Shown here one piece after another: positions 41,858 to 51,037 of a stretch of DNA of 64,000 nucleotides (within the stretch, counting starts at the first letter, position 1; each line of letters starts with the position of its first letter). The translations under genes and the position numbers were made by a program. The DNA comes from Hydrogenophaga taeniospiralis CCUG 15921 (GTDB lineage: Bacteria > Pseudomonadota > Gammaproteobacteria > Burkholderiales > Burkholderiaceae_C): the NCBI RefSeq assembly GCF_001592305.1, contig NZ_BCWR01000001.1, forward strand, positions 372,001 to 436,000. Direction: 5' to 3'. Below the pieces are notes generated by a model. It worked only from the letters and a program-made list of their open reading frames with translations, did no database searches and had not been told where the DNA came from.

Positions 41858-44191
41858 ATGTTCCAGTTCTTCCCGCACCGCACATGGCTTGCCCTGGCGC
41901 TGCTGCCCACCGCGCTCGCCCTGCCCCCCGCAGCGGCGTCCACCTTCGAGCTGCCGCCCCTGGACCGCATCGTCCACTACACGCCCAAGCTGCCGCTGCA
42001 GGTGTTCACCGCCGACGGCGTGGAGATCGCACAGTTCGGCGCCGAGCGGCGCGAATACGTGCCGCTGGCGCAAACGCCCAAGCTGCTGCAGGACGCGGTG
42101 CTGGCCGTGGAAGACGCGCGCTTTCGCGAACACGCCGGAGTGGACCCCAAAGGCATGGCGCGCGCGCTGGTGGCCGCGCTCACCGGCGGACGCCGGCAGG
42201 GGGCGTCCACCATCACGCAGCAGCTGGTGCGCACCATGCTGCTCACCCGCGAGTTCACCGCCGAGCGCAAAACCAAAGAAATCGTGCTCGCGCTCAAGCT
42301 GGAGCAGGCCATCTCCAAGGACCGCATCCTGGAGATCTACCTCAACGAAATCTTCCTGGGCCAGCGGGCCTACGGCTTTGCCGCGGCAGCGCAGACCTAT
42401 TTCGGCAAGCCCATGGACCAGCTCTCGCTGGCCGAGACCGCCATGCTCGCCGGCCTGCCGCAGAACCCTTACTACGCCAACCCGGTGAGCAACTTCGAGC
42501 GCGCGGTCAAGCGCCAGCGCGTGGTGCTCTCGCGCATGCGCACCGTGGGCGTGATTACCGACGAGCAACTGGCCGCCGCCCGTGCCGAAAAGCTCGTGCT
42601 GCGCCCGCAAGGCCTGCGCAGCGTGCACGCCGGGCACGTGGCCGAGATGGCGCGCCGCGTGGTGGTGGAACGGTTCGGCACCGAGGCTTATTCCCGCGGC
42701 ATCCGCGTCACCACCTCGCTGCGCGCGGCCGACCAGCGCGCAGCGCACGAAGCGGTGCAGCGCGGCGTGCTGGCCTTCGACCGCCGTGGCGCCTGGCGCG
42801 GCCCGGAAGACCACGAAACCCTGCCCGATGACAACGACGGTCCCGAACTGGAGCGCGCGGCCGCGCAAGCGCTGAAAGACCACCCCGACGACGAGACGCT
42901 GCGCGTGGGCGTGGTGCTGGCGGCCAGTCCCAAGCTGCTGAAGGTGCAACTCGCCAGCGGCGAGCGCATCAGCCTGCGGGGCGACGGCCTGCGCTGGGCG
43001 CAGGCGGGGCTCGCGCCCAAGGCCCAGGCACCGCTGAAGCTGGAGCGCGGTTCCATCGTGCGGGTAGTGAGCACGGGCAACGGCAAAGGCAAGACCGAGC
43101 CCACCTGGGCGATCTCGCAGTGGCCCGAAGCCGAGGCCGCCCTGGTGGCGCTGGACACCCACACCGGCCGCGTGCGGGCGCTCGTCGGAGGCTTCGATTT
43201 CACTCGCCAGCCCTTCAACCACGTGACGCAGGGCTGGCGCCAGCCCGGCTCGGCCTTCAAGCCGCTGCTGTATTCGGCCGCGCTGGAAGAGCGCGTGATG
43301 CCCGCCACCCTGGTGGACGACACGCCCTACACCGCGGCCAACGGCTGGAGCCCGGACAACAGCAGCGGTCAACACGCCGGCCCGATCACCCTGCGCGAGG
43401 CGCTGACGAAGTCGAGCAACCTGGCGAGCGTGCGGGTGCTGCAGCACGTGGGCACGCAGCGCGCGCGCGAATGGGTCACCCGATTCGGCCTGGAGGCCCA
43501 GCGCCAGCCCGACAACCTCACGCTGGCACTGGGCACCGGCAGTGCCACGCCACTGCAGATGGCGCGGGCCTACGCCACGCTGGCCAACGGCGGCTGGCGC
43601 GTGGCGCCGGTGGTGGTGGAAAAAATCACCGACGCCCAGGGCAAGGTGCTGTTCGAGGCACCGCCACCGAAGCCCCTGACCGATGACAACCGCGCCATTC
43701 CCGCGCGCAACGCCTTCGTGATGAACAGCCTGCTCAACGACGTGGCCCGTGTGGGCACCGGGGCCCGGGCCCAGGCCACGCTCAAACGCGCCGACATCTT
43801 CGGCAAGACCGGCACCACCAACGACGCGGTGGACGCCTGGTTCGTCGGCCACCAGCCCACGCTGGCCACGGCAGTCTGGATGGGCTTCGACAACCCACGC
43901 AGCCTGGGCGAGCGCGAATCGGGCGGGCGGCTGGCCCTGCCGATCTGGGTCGACTACATGGCCGCAGCCCTCAAGGATGTGCCCGAGGCCCCCCCTGTCG
44001 AGCCGCCCCCTGGGCTGGCGTACGCGGGCAACGACTGGCTCTACAGCGAGTGGCTGGGCGGCCACTGGGTCAGCAGCATTTCCGACACCGGCGGCACGCA
44101 GTACGCCGCGCCCCCACTCCCCCCGGCCGCCCCGGAACCGGACCGACCCAAGAGCCTGTTCGAGTTGCTGCAGGGCGCGATCACGCCCTGA
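41858..44191 (+). CDS. mrcA: class A penicillin-binding protein (PBP1A type)
   Basis: 777 aa from ATG 41858; a TTG at 41849 is in frame. An N-terminal signal-anchor (LALALLPTALALPPAAAS) is followed by the glycosyltransferase-51 domain: EDARFREHAGVD with the catalytic Glu, QGASTITQQLVRTMLL and RKTKEIVLALKLEQ. The transpeptidase domain has SxxK in QPGSAFKPLL (Ser about residue 465), SSN in LTKSSNLASV and KTGTT. It polymerises and cross-links peptidoglycan in the periplasm. A bidirectional terminator follows. Confidence 0.95.
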   Translation: MFQFFPHRTWLALALLPTALALPPAAASTFELPPLDRIVHYTPKLPLQVFTADGVEIAQFGAERREYVPLAQTPKLLQDAVLAVEDARFREHAGVDPKGMARALVAALTGGRRQGASTITQQLVRTMLLTREFTAERKTKEIVLALKLEQAISKDRILEIYLNEIFLGQRAYGFAAAAQTYFGKPMDQLSLAETAMLAGLPQNPYYANPVSNFERAVKRQRVVLSRMRTVGVITDEQLAAARAEKLVLRPQGLRSVHAGHVAEMARRVVVERFGTEAYSRGIRVTTSLRAADQRAAHEAVQRGVLAFDRRGAWRGPEDHETLPDDNDGPELERAAAQALKDHPDDETLRVGVVLAASPKLLKVQLASGERISLRGDGLRWAQAGLAPKAQAPLKLERGSIVRVVSTGNGKGKTEPTWAISQWPEAEAALVALDTHTGRVRALVGGFDFTRQPFNHVTQGWRQPGSAFKPLLYSAALEERVMPATLVDDTPYTAANGWSPDNSSGQHAGPITLREALTKSSNLASVRVLQHVGTQRAREWVTRFGLEAQRQPDNLTLALGTGSATPLQMARAYATLANGGWRVAPVVVEKITDAQGKVLFEAPPPKPLTDDNRAIPARNAFVMNSLLNDVARVGTGARAQATLKRADIFGKTGTTNDAVDAWFVGHQPTLATAVWMGFDNPRSLGERESGGRLALPIWVDYMAAALKDVPEAPPVEPPPGLAYAGNDWLYSEWLGGHWVSSISDTGGTQYAAPPLPPAAPEPDRPKSLFELLQGAITP

Positions 44192-44230
44192 GCCGGAAAA
44201 CCGCACGGCCAGGAACGCACGCAGCGCGCA

Positions 44231-44260
44231 CAAAAAAACCGGCCGAGGCCGGTTTTTTTG
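44231..44260. terminator. bidirectional Rho-independent terminator
   Basis: AAAAAACCGGCC ... GGCCGGTTTTTT with a 2-4 base loop; perfect stem with A- and T-runs on both sides. Serves mrcA (+) and the nitronate monooxygenase gene (-). Confidence 0.9.
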
Positions 44261-44281
44261 TTTGTCAGTGCCGCAACGGGT

Positions 44282-45262
44282 TCAACCCATGCAGATGCGC
44301 GCCTTGGCCTCGGCGTATTCGCGCTTGAAGCGCGCCACCAGATCGGCCGCCGGCATCACCTCGCGGATCGCGCCAATGCCCTGGCCGCAACCCCAGATGT
44401 CTTTCCAGGCCTTGGCCGCGTTGGCGCCTTCGCCGGTGGAGAAGTTCATCTTGCTCGGGTCGCTCTCGGGCAGGTGGTCCGGGTCCATGCCGGCGTTGCG
44501 GATGCTGCCCTTCAAGTAGTTGCCGTGGATGCCGGTGTAGAAGTTGCTGTAGACGATGTCGTCCGAGTTGCTCTCGGTGATCATCTGCTTGTAGCCGTCC
44601 ACGGCGCGCGCTTCATCGGTGGCGATGAAGGCCGAACCGATGTAGGCGAAGTCGGCGCCCATGGCCTGCGCGGCCAGGATCGCGCCGCCCGAGGCGATGG
44701 AGCCCGACAGCGCCACCGGGCCGTCGAACCAGTCGCGGATCTCCTGCACCATGGCAAACGGGCTCTTCACGCTGGCGTGGCCGCCGGCACCGGCCGCCAC
44801 GGGAATCAGGCCGTCGGCGCCCTTCTCAATCGCCTTGTGCGCGAACACGTTGTTGATCACGTCGTGCAGCACCACGCCGCCCCAGCTGTGCACGGCCTGG
44901 TTCACGTCTTCGCGCGCGCCCAGGCTGGTGATGATGATCGGCACCTTGTACTTGGCGCACAGGCCCATGTCGTGCTCCAGCCGGTCGTTGCTCTTGTGCA
45001 CGATCTGGTTGATGGCAAAGGGTGCGGCCTTGTTGTCCGGGTTGGCGGCGTCGTGCGCGGCCAGGGCCTCGGTGATTTCGGCCAGCCAGTCTTCCAGCTG
45101 CGCAGCGGGGCGCGCGTTGAGCGCGGGCATGGAACCCACCACGCCGGCCTTGCACTGGGCGATGACGAGCTTGGGGTTGCTGATGATGAACAGCGGCGAG
45201 CCGATCACCGGGAACTTGATGTTCTTCAGCACCGGGGGCAGGTAGCGTTGGCGGGTGGTCAT
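44282..45262 (-). CDS. nitronate monooxygenase
   Basis: 326 aa from ATG 45262 with GGAGAC 5 bases upstream; the longer frame is not supported. FMN-dependent NMO/2-nitropropane dioxygenase family: KFPVIGSPLFIISNPKLVIA, HDVINNVFAHKAIEKGADGL, VAAGAGGHASVKSPFAMVQE, SGSIASGGAILAAQAMGADF AYIGSAF. Oxidises alkyl nitronates; some members act on propionate 3-nitronate. Located 88 bases downstream of the acyl-CoA dehydrogenase stop and may be read from the same operon. Confidence 0.92.
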   Translation of the reverse strand: MTTRQRYLPPVLKNIKFPVIGSPLFIISNPKLVIAQCKAGVVGSMPALNARPAAQLEDWLAEITEALAAHDAANPDNKAAPFAINQIVHKSNDRLEHDMGLCAKYKVPIIITSLGAREDVNQAVHSWGGVVLHDVINNVFAHKAIEKGADGLIPVAAGAGGHASVKSPFAMVQEIRDWFDGPVALSGSIASGGAILAAQAMGADFAYIGSAFIATDEARAVDGYKQMITESNSDDIVYSNFYTGIHGNYLKGSIRNAGMDPDHLPESDPSKMNFSTGEGANAAKAWKDIWGCGQGIGAIREVMPAADLVARFKREYAEAKARICMG

Positions 45263-45350
45263 GGTGTCTCCGTGGTCAATCAATAAACTGGCTGGATTCT
45301 GGGTCAGCCAGCGTGGGCACCCTGTCGCCGCAGCAACAGGGTCAGCGGTT

Positions 45351-47141
45351 TCAAAAGGCGTCGATGGCCATGGCCGTGACCGCGTCGGCACCTTCGCAGA
45401 TGCTGTCGCGCAGGCCCGGTGCACGGCTCAGGATGTGGTCGGCGTAGAAGCGCGCGGTGGTGATCTTGGCCTGCATGAACGCCGCGTCGGTGCCGGCGGC
45501 CAGCTGGTCTTCGGCCACCAGCAGCGCGCGCGCCAGCTGCCAGCCCGCCACCACGTTGCCCGCGAGCATCAGGTAGGGCACGCTGCCGGCGAAGGCGGCG
45601 TTGGGGTTGCTGCGGGTGTTGGCGGCGATGAACTCGACCACGTCCACAAAGGCCTGACGCGCGGCCGTGAGGCGCTTGGCCACGGCCAGCGCGTTCGCGC
45701 TGCCGCGCTGCATCAGCTCGGCCTCGGTCTTTTCAATCTGTGCAGCGATGGCTTTGGCCACCGTGCCACCATCGCGCGCCGTCTTGCGACCCACGAGGTC
45801 GTTGGCCTGGATCGCGGTCGTGCCTTCGTAGATGGTGAGGATCTTGGCGTCGCGGTAGTACTGCGCGGCACCGGTTTCTTCGATGAAGCCCATGCCGCCG
45901 TGCACCTGCACGCCCAGCGAGGTCACTTCCAGGCTCATCTCGGTGCTGTAGCCCTTGACCAGCGGCACCAGGTATTCGTAGAAGGCGGCGTTGTCCTTGC
46001 GGGTGCCGGCGTCCGGGTGGTGGTGCGCCGCGTCGTAGGCAGCCGCGGCCACGCTGGCCATGGCGCGGCAGCCTTCGGTGCTGGCGCGCATGGTCATGAG
46101 CATGCGCTTCACGTCGGGGTGGTGGATGATGGGCGCGGCGGCACTGAGCGAGCCGTCGACCGGGCGGCTCTGCACGCGGTCTTTCGCGTAACCCACGGCC
46201 TTCTGGTAGGCCCGCTCGGCAATCGCGATGCCCTGCACGCCCACGGCGTAACGCGCGGCGTTCATCATGATGAACATGTATTCGAGGCCACGGTTTTCCT
46301 GGCCCACGAGGTAACCCACGGCGCCACCATGGTCGCCATACTGCAGCACGGCGGTGGGCGAAGCTTTGATGCCCATCTTGTGTTCGATGCTCACGCAATG
46401 CACGTCGTTGCGAGCACCCAGCGAGCCGTCGGCGTTCACCATGAACTTCGGCACCACGAACAGGCTGATGCCTTTCACGCCTTCGGGCGCGCCCGTCACG
46501 CGGGCCAGCACGAGGTGCACGATGTTCTGTGCCATGTCGTGCTCACCGTAGGTGATGAAGATCTTGGTGCCGAACACCTTGTAGCTGCCGTCGGGCTGCG
46601 GCTCGGCGCGGCTGCGCACGGCGGCCAGATCGCTGCCGGCCTGCGGCTCGGTCAGGTTCATGGTGCCGGTCCACTCGCCGCTGACCAGCTTTTCCAGATA
46701 GATGGCTTTGAGCTCGTCGCTGCCGGCGGTGATCAGCGCTTCGATGGCGCCGTCGGTCAGCAGCGGGCACAGCGCGAAGCTCATGTTGGCGCTGTTGAGC
46801 ATCTCGGTGCAGGCCGAGCCGATGGTCTTGGGCAGGCCCTGGCCGCCGAAGTCCACCGGGTGCTGCAGGCCTTGCCAGCCGCCTTCGGCGTACTGCCGGA
46901 AGGCGTCCTTGAACCCAGGCGTGGTGGTGACCTGGCCGTCCTTGAAGAACGACGGATTCTTGTCGCCCTCGAAGTTCAGCGGCGCGATCACACCTTCGTT
47001 GAGCTTGGCGCACTCCTCCAGCACGGCTTGCGCCGTTTCCAGCCCGGCGTCTTCAAAACCGGGCAGCTGCGCCACTTGGTCGATGCGGGCCAGGTGCTGA
47101 ATGTTGAACAGCATGTCTTTGAGGGGTGCGGTGTAGCTCAT
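45351..47141 (-). CDS. acyl-CoA dehydrogenase
   Basis: 596 aa from ATG 47141 with GGAGAC upstream. The long acyl-CoA dehydrogenase form: MNLTEPQAGSDLAAVRSRAE, EHKMGIKASPTAVLQYGDHG, catalytic Glu region TIYEGTTAIQANDLVGRKTA and the FAD site GGMGFIEETGAAQYYRDAKI. First step of fatty-acid or aryl-acyl beta-oxidation; electrons pass to the EtfBA proteins encoded just upstream in the same direction. The start is separated from etfA by the dispersed repeat. Confidence 0.94.
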   Translation of the reverse strand: MSYTAPLKDMLFNIQHLARIDQVAQLPGFEDAGLETAQAVLEECAKLNEGVIAPLNFEGDKNPSFFKDGQVTTTPGFKDAFRQYAEGGWQGLQHPVDFGGQGLPKTIGSACTEMLNSANMSFALCPLLTDGAIEALITAGSDELKAIYLEKLVSGEWTGTMNLTEPQAGSDLAAVRSRAEPQPDGSYKVFGTKIFITYGEHDMAQNIVHLVLARVTGAPEGVKGISLFVVPKFMVNADGSLGARNDVHCVSIEHKMGIKASPTAVLQYGDHGGAVGYLVGQENRGLEYMFIMMNAARYAVGVQGIAIAERAYQKAVGYAKDRVQSRPVDGSLSAAAPIIHHPDVKRMLMTMRASTEGCRAMASVAAAAYDAAHHHPDAGTRKDNAAFYEYLVPLVKGYSTEMSLEVTSLGVQVHGGMGFIEETGAAQYYRDAKILTIYEGTTAIQANDLVGRKTARDGGTVAKAIAAQIEKTEAELMQRGSANALAVAKRLTAARQAFVDVVEFIAANTRSNPNAAFAGSVPYLMLAGNVVAGWQLARALLVAEDQLAAGTDAAFMQAKITTARFYADHILSRAPGLRDSICEGADAVTAMAIDAF

Positions 47142-47162
47142 GGGGTCTCCAGAAATCAGATC

Positions 47163-47235
47163 CACCCCCGCGCCGCTGCGCGTCACCCCCTCAAGGGGGC
47201 GCAGCCTGCGGCCCGGCTAAGCCGGTTCCGCGGCT
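47163..47235. repeat. dispersed intergenic repeat, copy 2
   Basis: CCCCGCGCCGCTGCGCGTCA, then CCCCCTCAAGGGGGC, then CGGCCCGGCTAAGCCGGTTC. Sits between etfA and the acyl-CoA dehydrogenase gene. Confidence 0.75.
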
Positions 47236-47303
47236 GCTGCTGGATGGCGTTGTCGCTCTTGTGAAGTTGCTGCCTCGACGACAGCGTGGAAGTCGGTTCA
47301 GGC

Positions 47304-48236
47304 TTACAGCGCCTTGATCAGCTCAGGCACGGCCTCGAACAGATCGGCCTCCAGGCCGTAGTCGGCCACCGAGAAGATCGGGGCTTCGGGGTCCTTGTTG
47401 ATCGCCACGATCACCTTGGAATCCTTCATGCCGGCCAGGTGCTGGATCGCACCCGAGATGCCGCAGGCCACGTACAGCTGTGGCGCGACGATCTTGCCGG
47501 TCTGGCCGACCTGCCAGTCGTTCGGCGCGTAACCCGCATCCACCGCGGCGCGGCTGGCGCCCAGGGCGGCGCCCAGCTTGTCGGCCAGCGGGGTCATGAC
47601 TTCGTTGAACTTCTCGGCGCTGCCCAGCGCGCGGCCACCGCTGACGATGATCTTGGCGGCGGTCAGTTCGGGGCGGTCGCTCTTGGCGATTTCGCTGCCC
47701 AGGAAGGTGCTCTTGCCGCTGTCGGCTTGCGCGGCCTGGGTTTCCACGGCAGCCGATCCACCGGTGGCAGCGGCCGGGTCGAAACCGGTGGTGCGCACGG
47801 TGATGACCTTGGTGGCGTCGGCGCTCTGCACGGTGGCGATGGCGTTGCCGGCGTAGATCGGGCGCTCGAAGGTGTCGGCGGCGATCACCTTGGTGATGTC
47901 GCTGATCTGGCCCACGTCGAGCTTGGCGGCCACGCGCGGGGCGATGTTCTTGCCACTGGCGGTGGCGGGGAACAGGATGTGGCTGTAGCTGCCGGCGATG
48001 GCCAGCACCTGGGCGGCCATGTTCTCGGCCAAGCCGTGCGCCAGGTATTCGGCGTCGGCGTGGATGACTTTGGACACGCCGGCGATCTGGGCGGCTGCGG
48101 CGGCGGCTGCCCCGGCGTTGTGGCCGGCGATCAGCACGTGCACCTCACCCCCGCACTGGGCGGCGGCTGCGACGGTGTTGAGCGTGGCGCCCTTGATGGT
48201 GGCGTTGTCGTGTTCGGCAATGACGAGTGCGGTCAT
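47304..48236 (-). CDS. etfA: electron transfer flavoprotein alpha subunit
   Basis: 310 aa. N-terminal [20 protein letters not shown], then the FAD-binding C-terminal domain [40 protein letters not shown] and [20 protein letters not shown]. With EtfB it accepts electrons from acyl-CoA dehydrogenases and passes them to ETF:quinone oxidoreductase. Starts 34 bases after the etfB stop. Confidence 0.96.
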   Translation of the reverse strand: MTALVIAEHDNATIKGATLNTVAAAAQCGGEVHVLIAGHNAGAAAAAAAQIAGVSKVIHADAEYLAHGLAENMAAQVLAIAGSYSHILFPATASGKNIAPRVAAKLDVGQISDITKVIAADTFERPIYAGNAIATVQSADATKVITVRTTGFDPAAATGGSAAVETQAAQADSGKSTFLGSEIAKSDRPELTAAKIIVSGGRALGSAEKFNEVMTPLADKLGAALGASRAAVDAGYAPNDWQVGQTGKIVAPQLYVACGISGAIQHLAGMKDSKVIVAINKDPEAPIFSVADYGLEADLFEAVPELIKAL

Positions 48237-48270
48237 GTTCTGTGTTCCTGTGTTCTGGTGGGCTTTGGGC

Positions 48271-49020
48271 TCAGATGACTTTCGCCTCGTTCTTCAACTT
48301 CTCGACCAAGGTCGCCACATCCGGCACCTTGATGCCCGCACCGCGCTTGGGCGGCTCACTGACCTTCAAGGTCTTGATGCGCGAGCTCACGTCCACACCG
48401 AGGTCTTCGGGCTTGACGATGTCCATCTGCTTCTTCTTGGCCTTCATGATGTTGGGCAGCGTCACGTAGCGCGGCTCGTTCAGGCGCAGGTCGGTGGTGA
48501 CGATGGCCGGCAGGGACAGGCTCAGGGTCTCCAGGCCGCCATCGACTTCGCGGGTCACATTCACCTTGCCGTCCACCACCTCGACCTTGTTGGCGAAGGT
48601 GCCTTGCGGCAGGTCGGCCAGCGCGGCGAGCATCTGGCCGGTCTGGTTGCAGTCGTCGTCAATGGCCTGTTTGCCCAGGATCACGAGACCGGGCTGTTCC
48701 TTGTCCATCAGGGCCTTGAGCAGCTTGGCCACTGCCAGCGGCTGCAGTTCTTCGGCGGTTTCCACCAGGATGGCGCGGTCGGCGCCGATGGCCATGGCCG
48801 TGCGCAGGGTCTCCTGGCATTGGGTCACGCCGCAGGAGACAGCGATGACTTCGGTGACCACGCCCTTTTCTTTCAGGCGCACGGCTTCTTCCACCGCGAT
48901 CTCGTCAAACGGGTTCATGCTCATCTTGACGTTGGCGATGTCCACGCCCGTGCCGTCGCTCTTGACGCGCACCTTGACGTTGTAATCCACCACGCGTTTG
49001 ACGGGGACGATGACCTTCAT
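48271..49020 (-). CDS. etfB: electron transfer flavoprotein beta subunit
   Basis: 249 aa. [40 protein letters not shown] and the AMP-binding segment [20 protein letters not shown] are conserved; the ETF-beta signature [20 protein letters not shown] is complete. It heads the operon etfB-etfA-acyl-CoA dehydrogenase. A perfect 22-base palindrome 37 bases upstream of its start is a likely operator. Confidence 0.96.
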   Translation of the reverse strand: MKVIVPVKRVVDYNVKVRVKSDGTGVDIANVKMSMNPFDEIAVEEAVRLKEKGVVTEVIAVSCGVTQCQETLRTAMAIGADRAILVETAEELQPLAVAKLLKALMDKEQPGLVILGKQAIDDDCNQTGQMLAALADLPQGTFANKVEVVDGKVNVTREVDGGLETLSLSLPAIVTTDLRLNEPRYVTLPNIMKAKKKQMDIVKPEDLGVDVSSRIKTLKVSEPPKRGAGIKVPDVATLVEKLKNEAKVI

Positions 49021-49056
49021 GTTGGGTTGCTCCAGATGGTTGTGAAAACAGGGTCC

Positions 49057-49078
49057 GAATTGACGTGCACGTCAATTC
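49057..49078. promoter_or_regulatory. perfect 22-bp palindrome upstream of etfB
   Basis: Arms GAATTGACGTG and CACGTCAATTC are exact complements with no spacer. It lies 37 bases before etfB. The core TTGACGTG-CACGTCAA resembles operators of repressors of fatty-acid and branched-chain acyl catabolism, which fits the operon it precedes. Confidence 0.75.
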
Positions 49079-49265
49079 CCGGGATTGTATGCCGACCCCT
49101 TGTGGGGGCGAGGAAGGAACGGGTTGAAGCCGCCCATGGGTGCCGCCGATGTGGCAGTCGAAAAAACGAACGATCGTGCTTTTTCAGGATTATAGGGGAA
49201 CGATAGCGCGACACAAAGCCCTTTTACCTTCGCAGGTTCGAAACGGTGGCTTCGCACGGCATTAA

Positions 49266-49281
49266 CCAACCATACGGTCGG
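49266..49281. promoter_or_regulatory. second operator-like palindrome in the etfB/TRAP divergent region
   Basis: CCAACCATACGGTCGG: arms pair at 6 of 8 positions (CCAACCAT against CCGACCGT). TetR-type proteins bind ACCGACCGGT-like sites of this form. Lies 122 bases before the TRAP receptor start. Confidence 0.5.
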
Positions 49282-49402
49282 CTAATTCGGGTAAGTCTGG
49301 AGTTGGCCCGATGGGGTCTTCGCCTATATTGAATCGGACCCATCCATGGACACCCCGAACGCCTGTTCCACCGCCCCCCCGATGATCACTGGAGACCTCC
49401 GC

Positions 49403-50416
49403 ATGAAACTTCGCCACCTGTTCGCCGCCGCCCTGTCCACCACGGTGCTGGGCAGCGGACTCGCGTCTGCCCAGACCGTGTTCACCGTCTCCAGCTGGCT
49501 GCCTCCCACGCACACCCTGAGCACGGTGCAGAAGAACTGGTGCGACATGCTGGAGAAGGAAAGCGCGGGCCGCATGAAATGCAACATCCTGCCCAAGAGC
49601 GTGGCCGCGCCTCCCGGTACGTTCGATGCGGTGCGCGATGGTCTGGCCGACATCTCCTACACCGTGGACGGCTACACGCCGGGCCGCTTCATCAACACGC
49701 AGGTGGCCGAGTTTCCCTTCCTGGGCGACAGCTCGGTGGCGACCTCGGTGGCCTACCAGCGCATCTACAGCAAGTACTTCGCGCCGCTGGGGGAACACCG
49801 CGGGGTGAAGGCGCTGGCGGTGTTCACGCACGGCCCGGGCATCATCTTCAACAGCAAGAAGCCGGTGACCTCGGCCGCCGACGCGGCCGGTCTGAAGTTC
49901 CGCATCGGGGGCGGCAACATCAACGAACTCTCCAAGGCCATGGGCTGGAACACCACGCTCAAGCCCGCGCCCGAGTCTTTCGAGCTGCTCTCCACCGGCG
50001 TGATGGACGGCACGTTTTTCCCCGATGAATCCGTGGCTTCGTTCAAGCTCAGCATGGTCAAACACGCCACCACCTTCCCCGGCGGCCTGTACAACACCAG
50101 CTTCGTGTTCATGATGAACGAGGGCAAGTACAAGGGCCTGTCGCCGCAGGACAAGGCCGTGGTGGACAAGCTCTCGGGCGAAGTCGCCGCGCGCATGTTC
50201 GGCGAAGGCTGGGACAAGGTGGACGCGGCCAGCCGCGACATGCAGAAATCCATGGGTGTGGCCCGTATTGCCGCCGACAAGGCCTTCGTGAAGGCGGTCA
50301 TGGACAAGCAGGACTACCTGGAAACCAAGTGGGCCGCCGCGGCCCAGGTCAAGGGGCTGAAGAACCCCAAGGGCGTGCTGGCCGAGTTCCGTGCCGAAAT
50401 CGCCAAGGTGAAATAA
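49403..50416 (+). CDS. TRAP transporter solute receptor (DctP family), second system
   Basis: 337 aa from ATG 49403 with GGAGAC 8 bases upstream (open frame extends to 49346). Signal peptide MKLRHLFAAALSTTVLGSGL ASA. DctP features: FTVSSWLPPTHTLSTVQKNW, VKALAVFTHGPGIIFNSKKP, LKFRIGGGNINELSKAMGWN. The Cys pair near CDMLEKESAGRMKCN is typical of receptors for acidic ligands such as aryl or branched acids. Divergent from etfB, so a role in acyl-acid uptake is plausible. Confidence 0.92.
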   Translation: MKLRHLFAAALSTTVLGSGLASAQTVFTVSSWLPPTHTLSTVQKNWCDMLEKESAGRMKCNILPKSVAAPPGTFDAVRDGLADISYTVDGYTPGRFINTQVAEFPFLGDSSVATSVAYQRIYSKYFAPLGEHRGVKALAVFTHGPGIIFNSKKPVTSAADAAGLKFRIGGGNINELSKAMGWNTTLKPAPESFELLSTGVMDGTFFPDESVASFKLSMVKHATTFPGGLYNTSFVFMMNEGKYKGLSPQDKAVVDKLSGEVAARMFGEGWDKVDAASRDMQKSMGVARIAADKAFVKAVMDKQDYLETKWAAAAQVKGLKNPKGVLAEFRAEIAKVK

Positions 50417-50521
50417 CGCGACGCTCCCCGCAAACCCTCCAGGCTCGCTACAGTGGGCCGATGGCGTGGCCGCGCAGGCCACCGCGCCATCGGCCTTCTT
50501 TCTGTTCTGAAAGCTCACAAC

Positions 50522-51037
50522 ATGCTCAAGACGCTGGAACGCGCGCTGCGCTGGTCGTCAGGTCTGATGGCCGCCATGGCGCTGTTCTCCATCATGTGGC
50601 TCACGGTGGTGGACGTGACCGGCCGCAAGTTCTTCAGCCACTCGGTGCCCGGCGGCCTCGAACTCACCGAGATCCTGATGGTGATCGTGATCTTCGGCGC
50701 GCTGCCCCTGGTGTCGTGGCGCGGTGAACACGTGGTCTTCGATTCGCTCGACGCCTTCACGCCCGACTGGCTGCGCAACATCCAGACCCGCATCGTCAAC
50801 CTGGTCAGCGCGGCGGTGTTCGGCTTTCTCGCCCGGCTGATGGTGATGCGCGCCGAGCGCTTCGCCGAATACGGCGACACCACCGTGCACCTGCAACTAT
50901 CGATCGCCCCGGTGGCCTGGATGATGGCGGGCTTTCTGCTGCTCACCGCGCTGGTGCACTTGCTGTTCGTGTTCGTCGCGGCCCCCACCCCTTCGCACCA
51001 CATGGCACCGGTAGCGGGCGAAAGAGCCGCGCCATGA
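50522..51037 (+). CDS. TRAP transporter small permease subunit (DctQ family), second system
   Basis: 171 aa from the ATG at 50522. Four hydrophobic segments (LMAAMALFSIMWLTVVDVTG, ILMVIVIFGALPLVSW, LVSAAVFGFLARLMVM, and WMMAGFLLLTALVHLLFVFV). RGEHVVFDSL follows helix 2, as in DctQ proteins. Stop overlaps the next start (ATGA). Confidence 0.9.
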   Translation: MLKTLERALRWSSGLMAAMALFSIMWLTVVDVTGRKFFSHSVPGGLELTEILMVIVIFGALPLVSWRGEHVVFDSLDAFTPDWLRNIQTRIVNLVSAAVFGFLARLMVMRAERFAEYGDTTVHLQLSIAPVAWMMAGFLLLTALVHLLFVFVAAPTPSHHMAPVAGERAAP

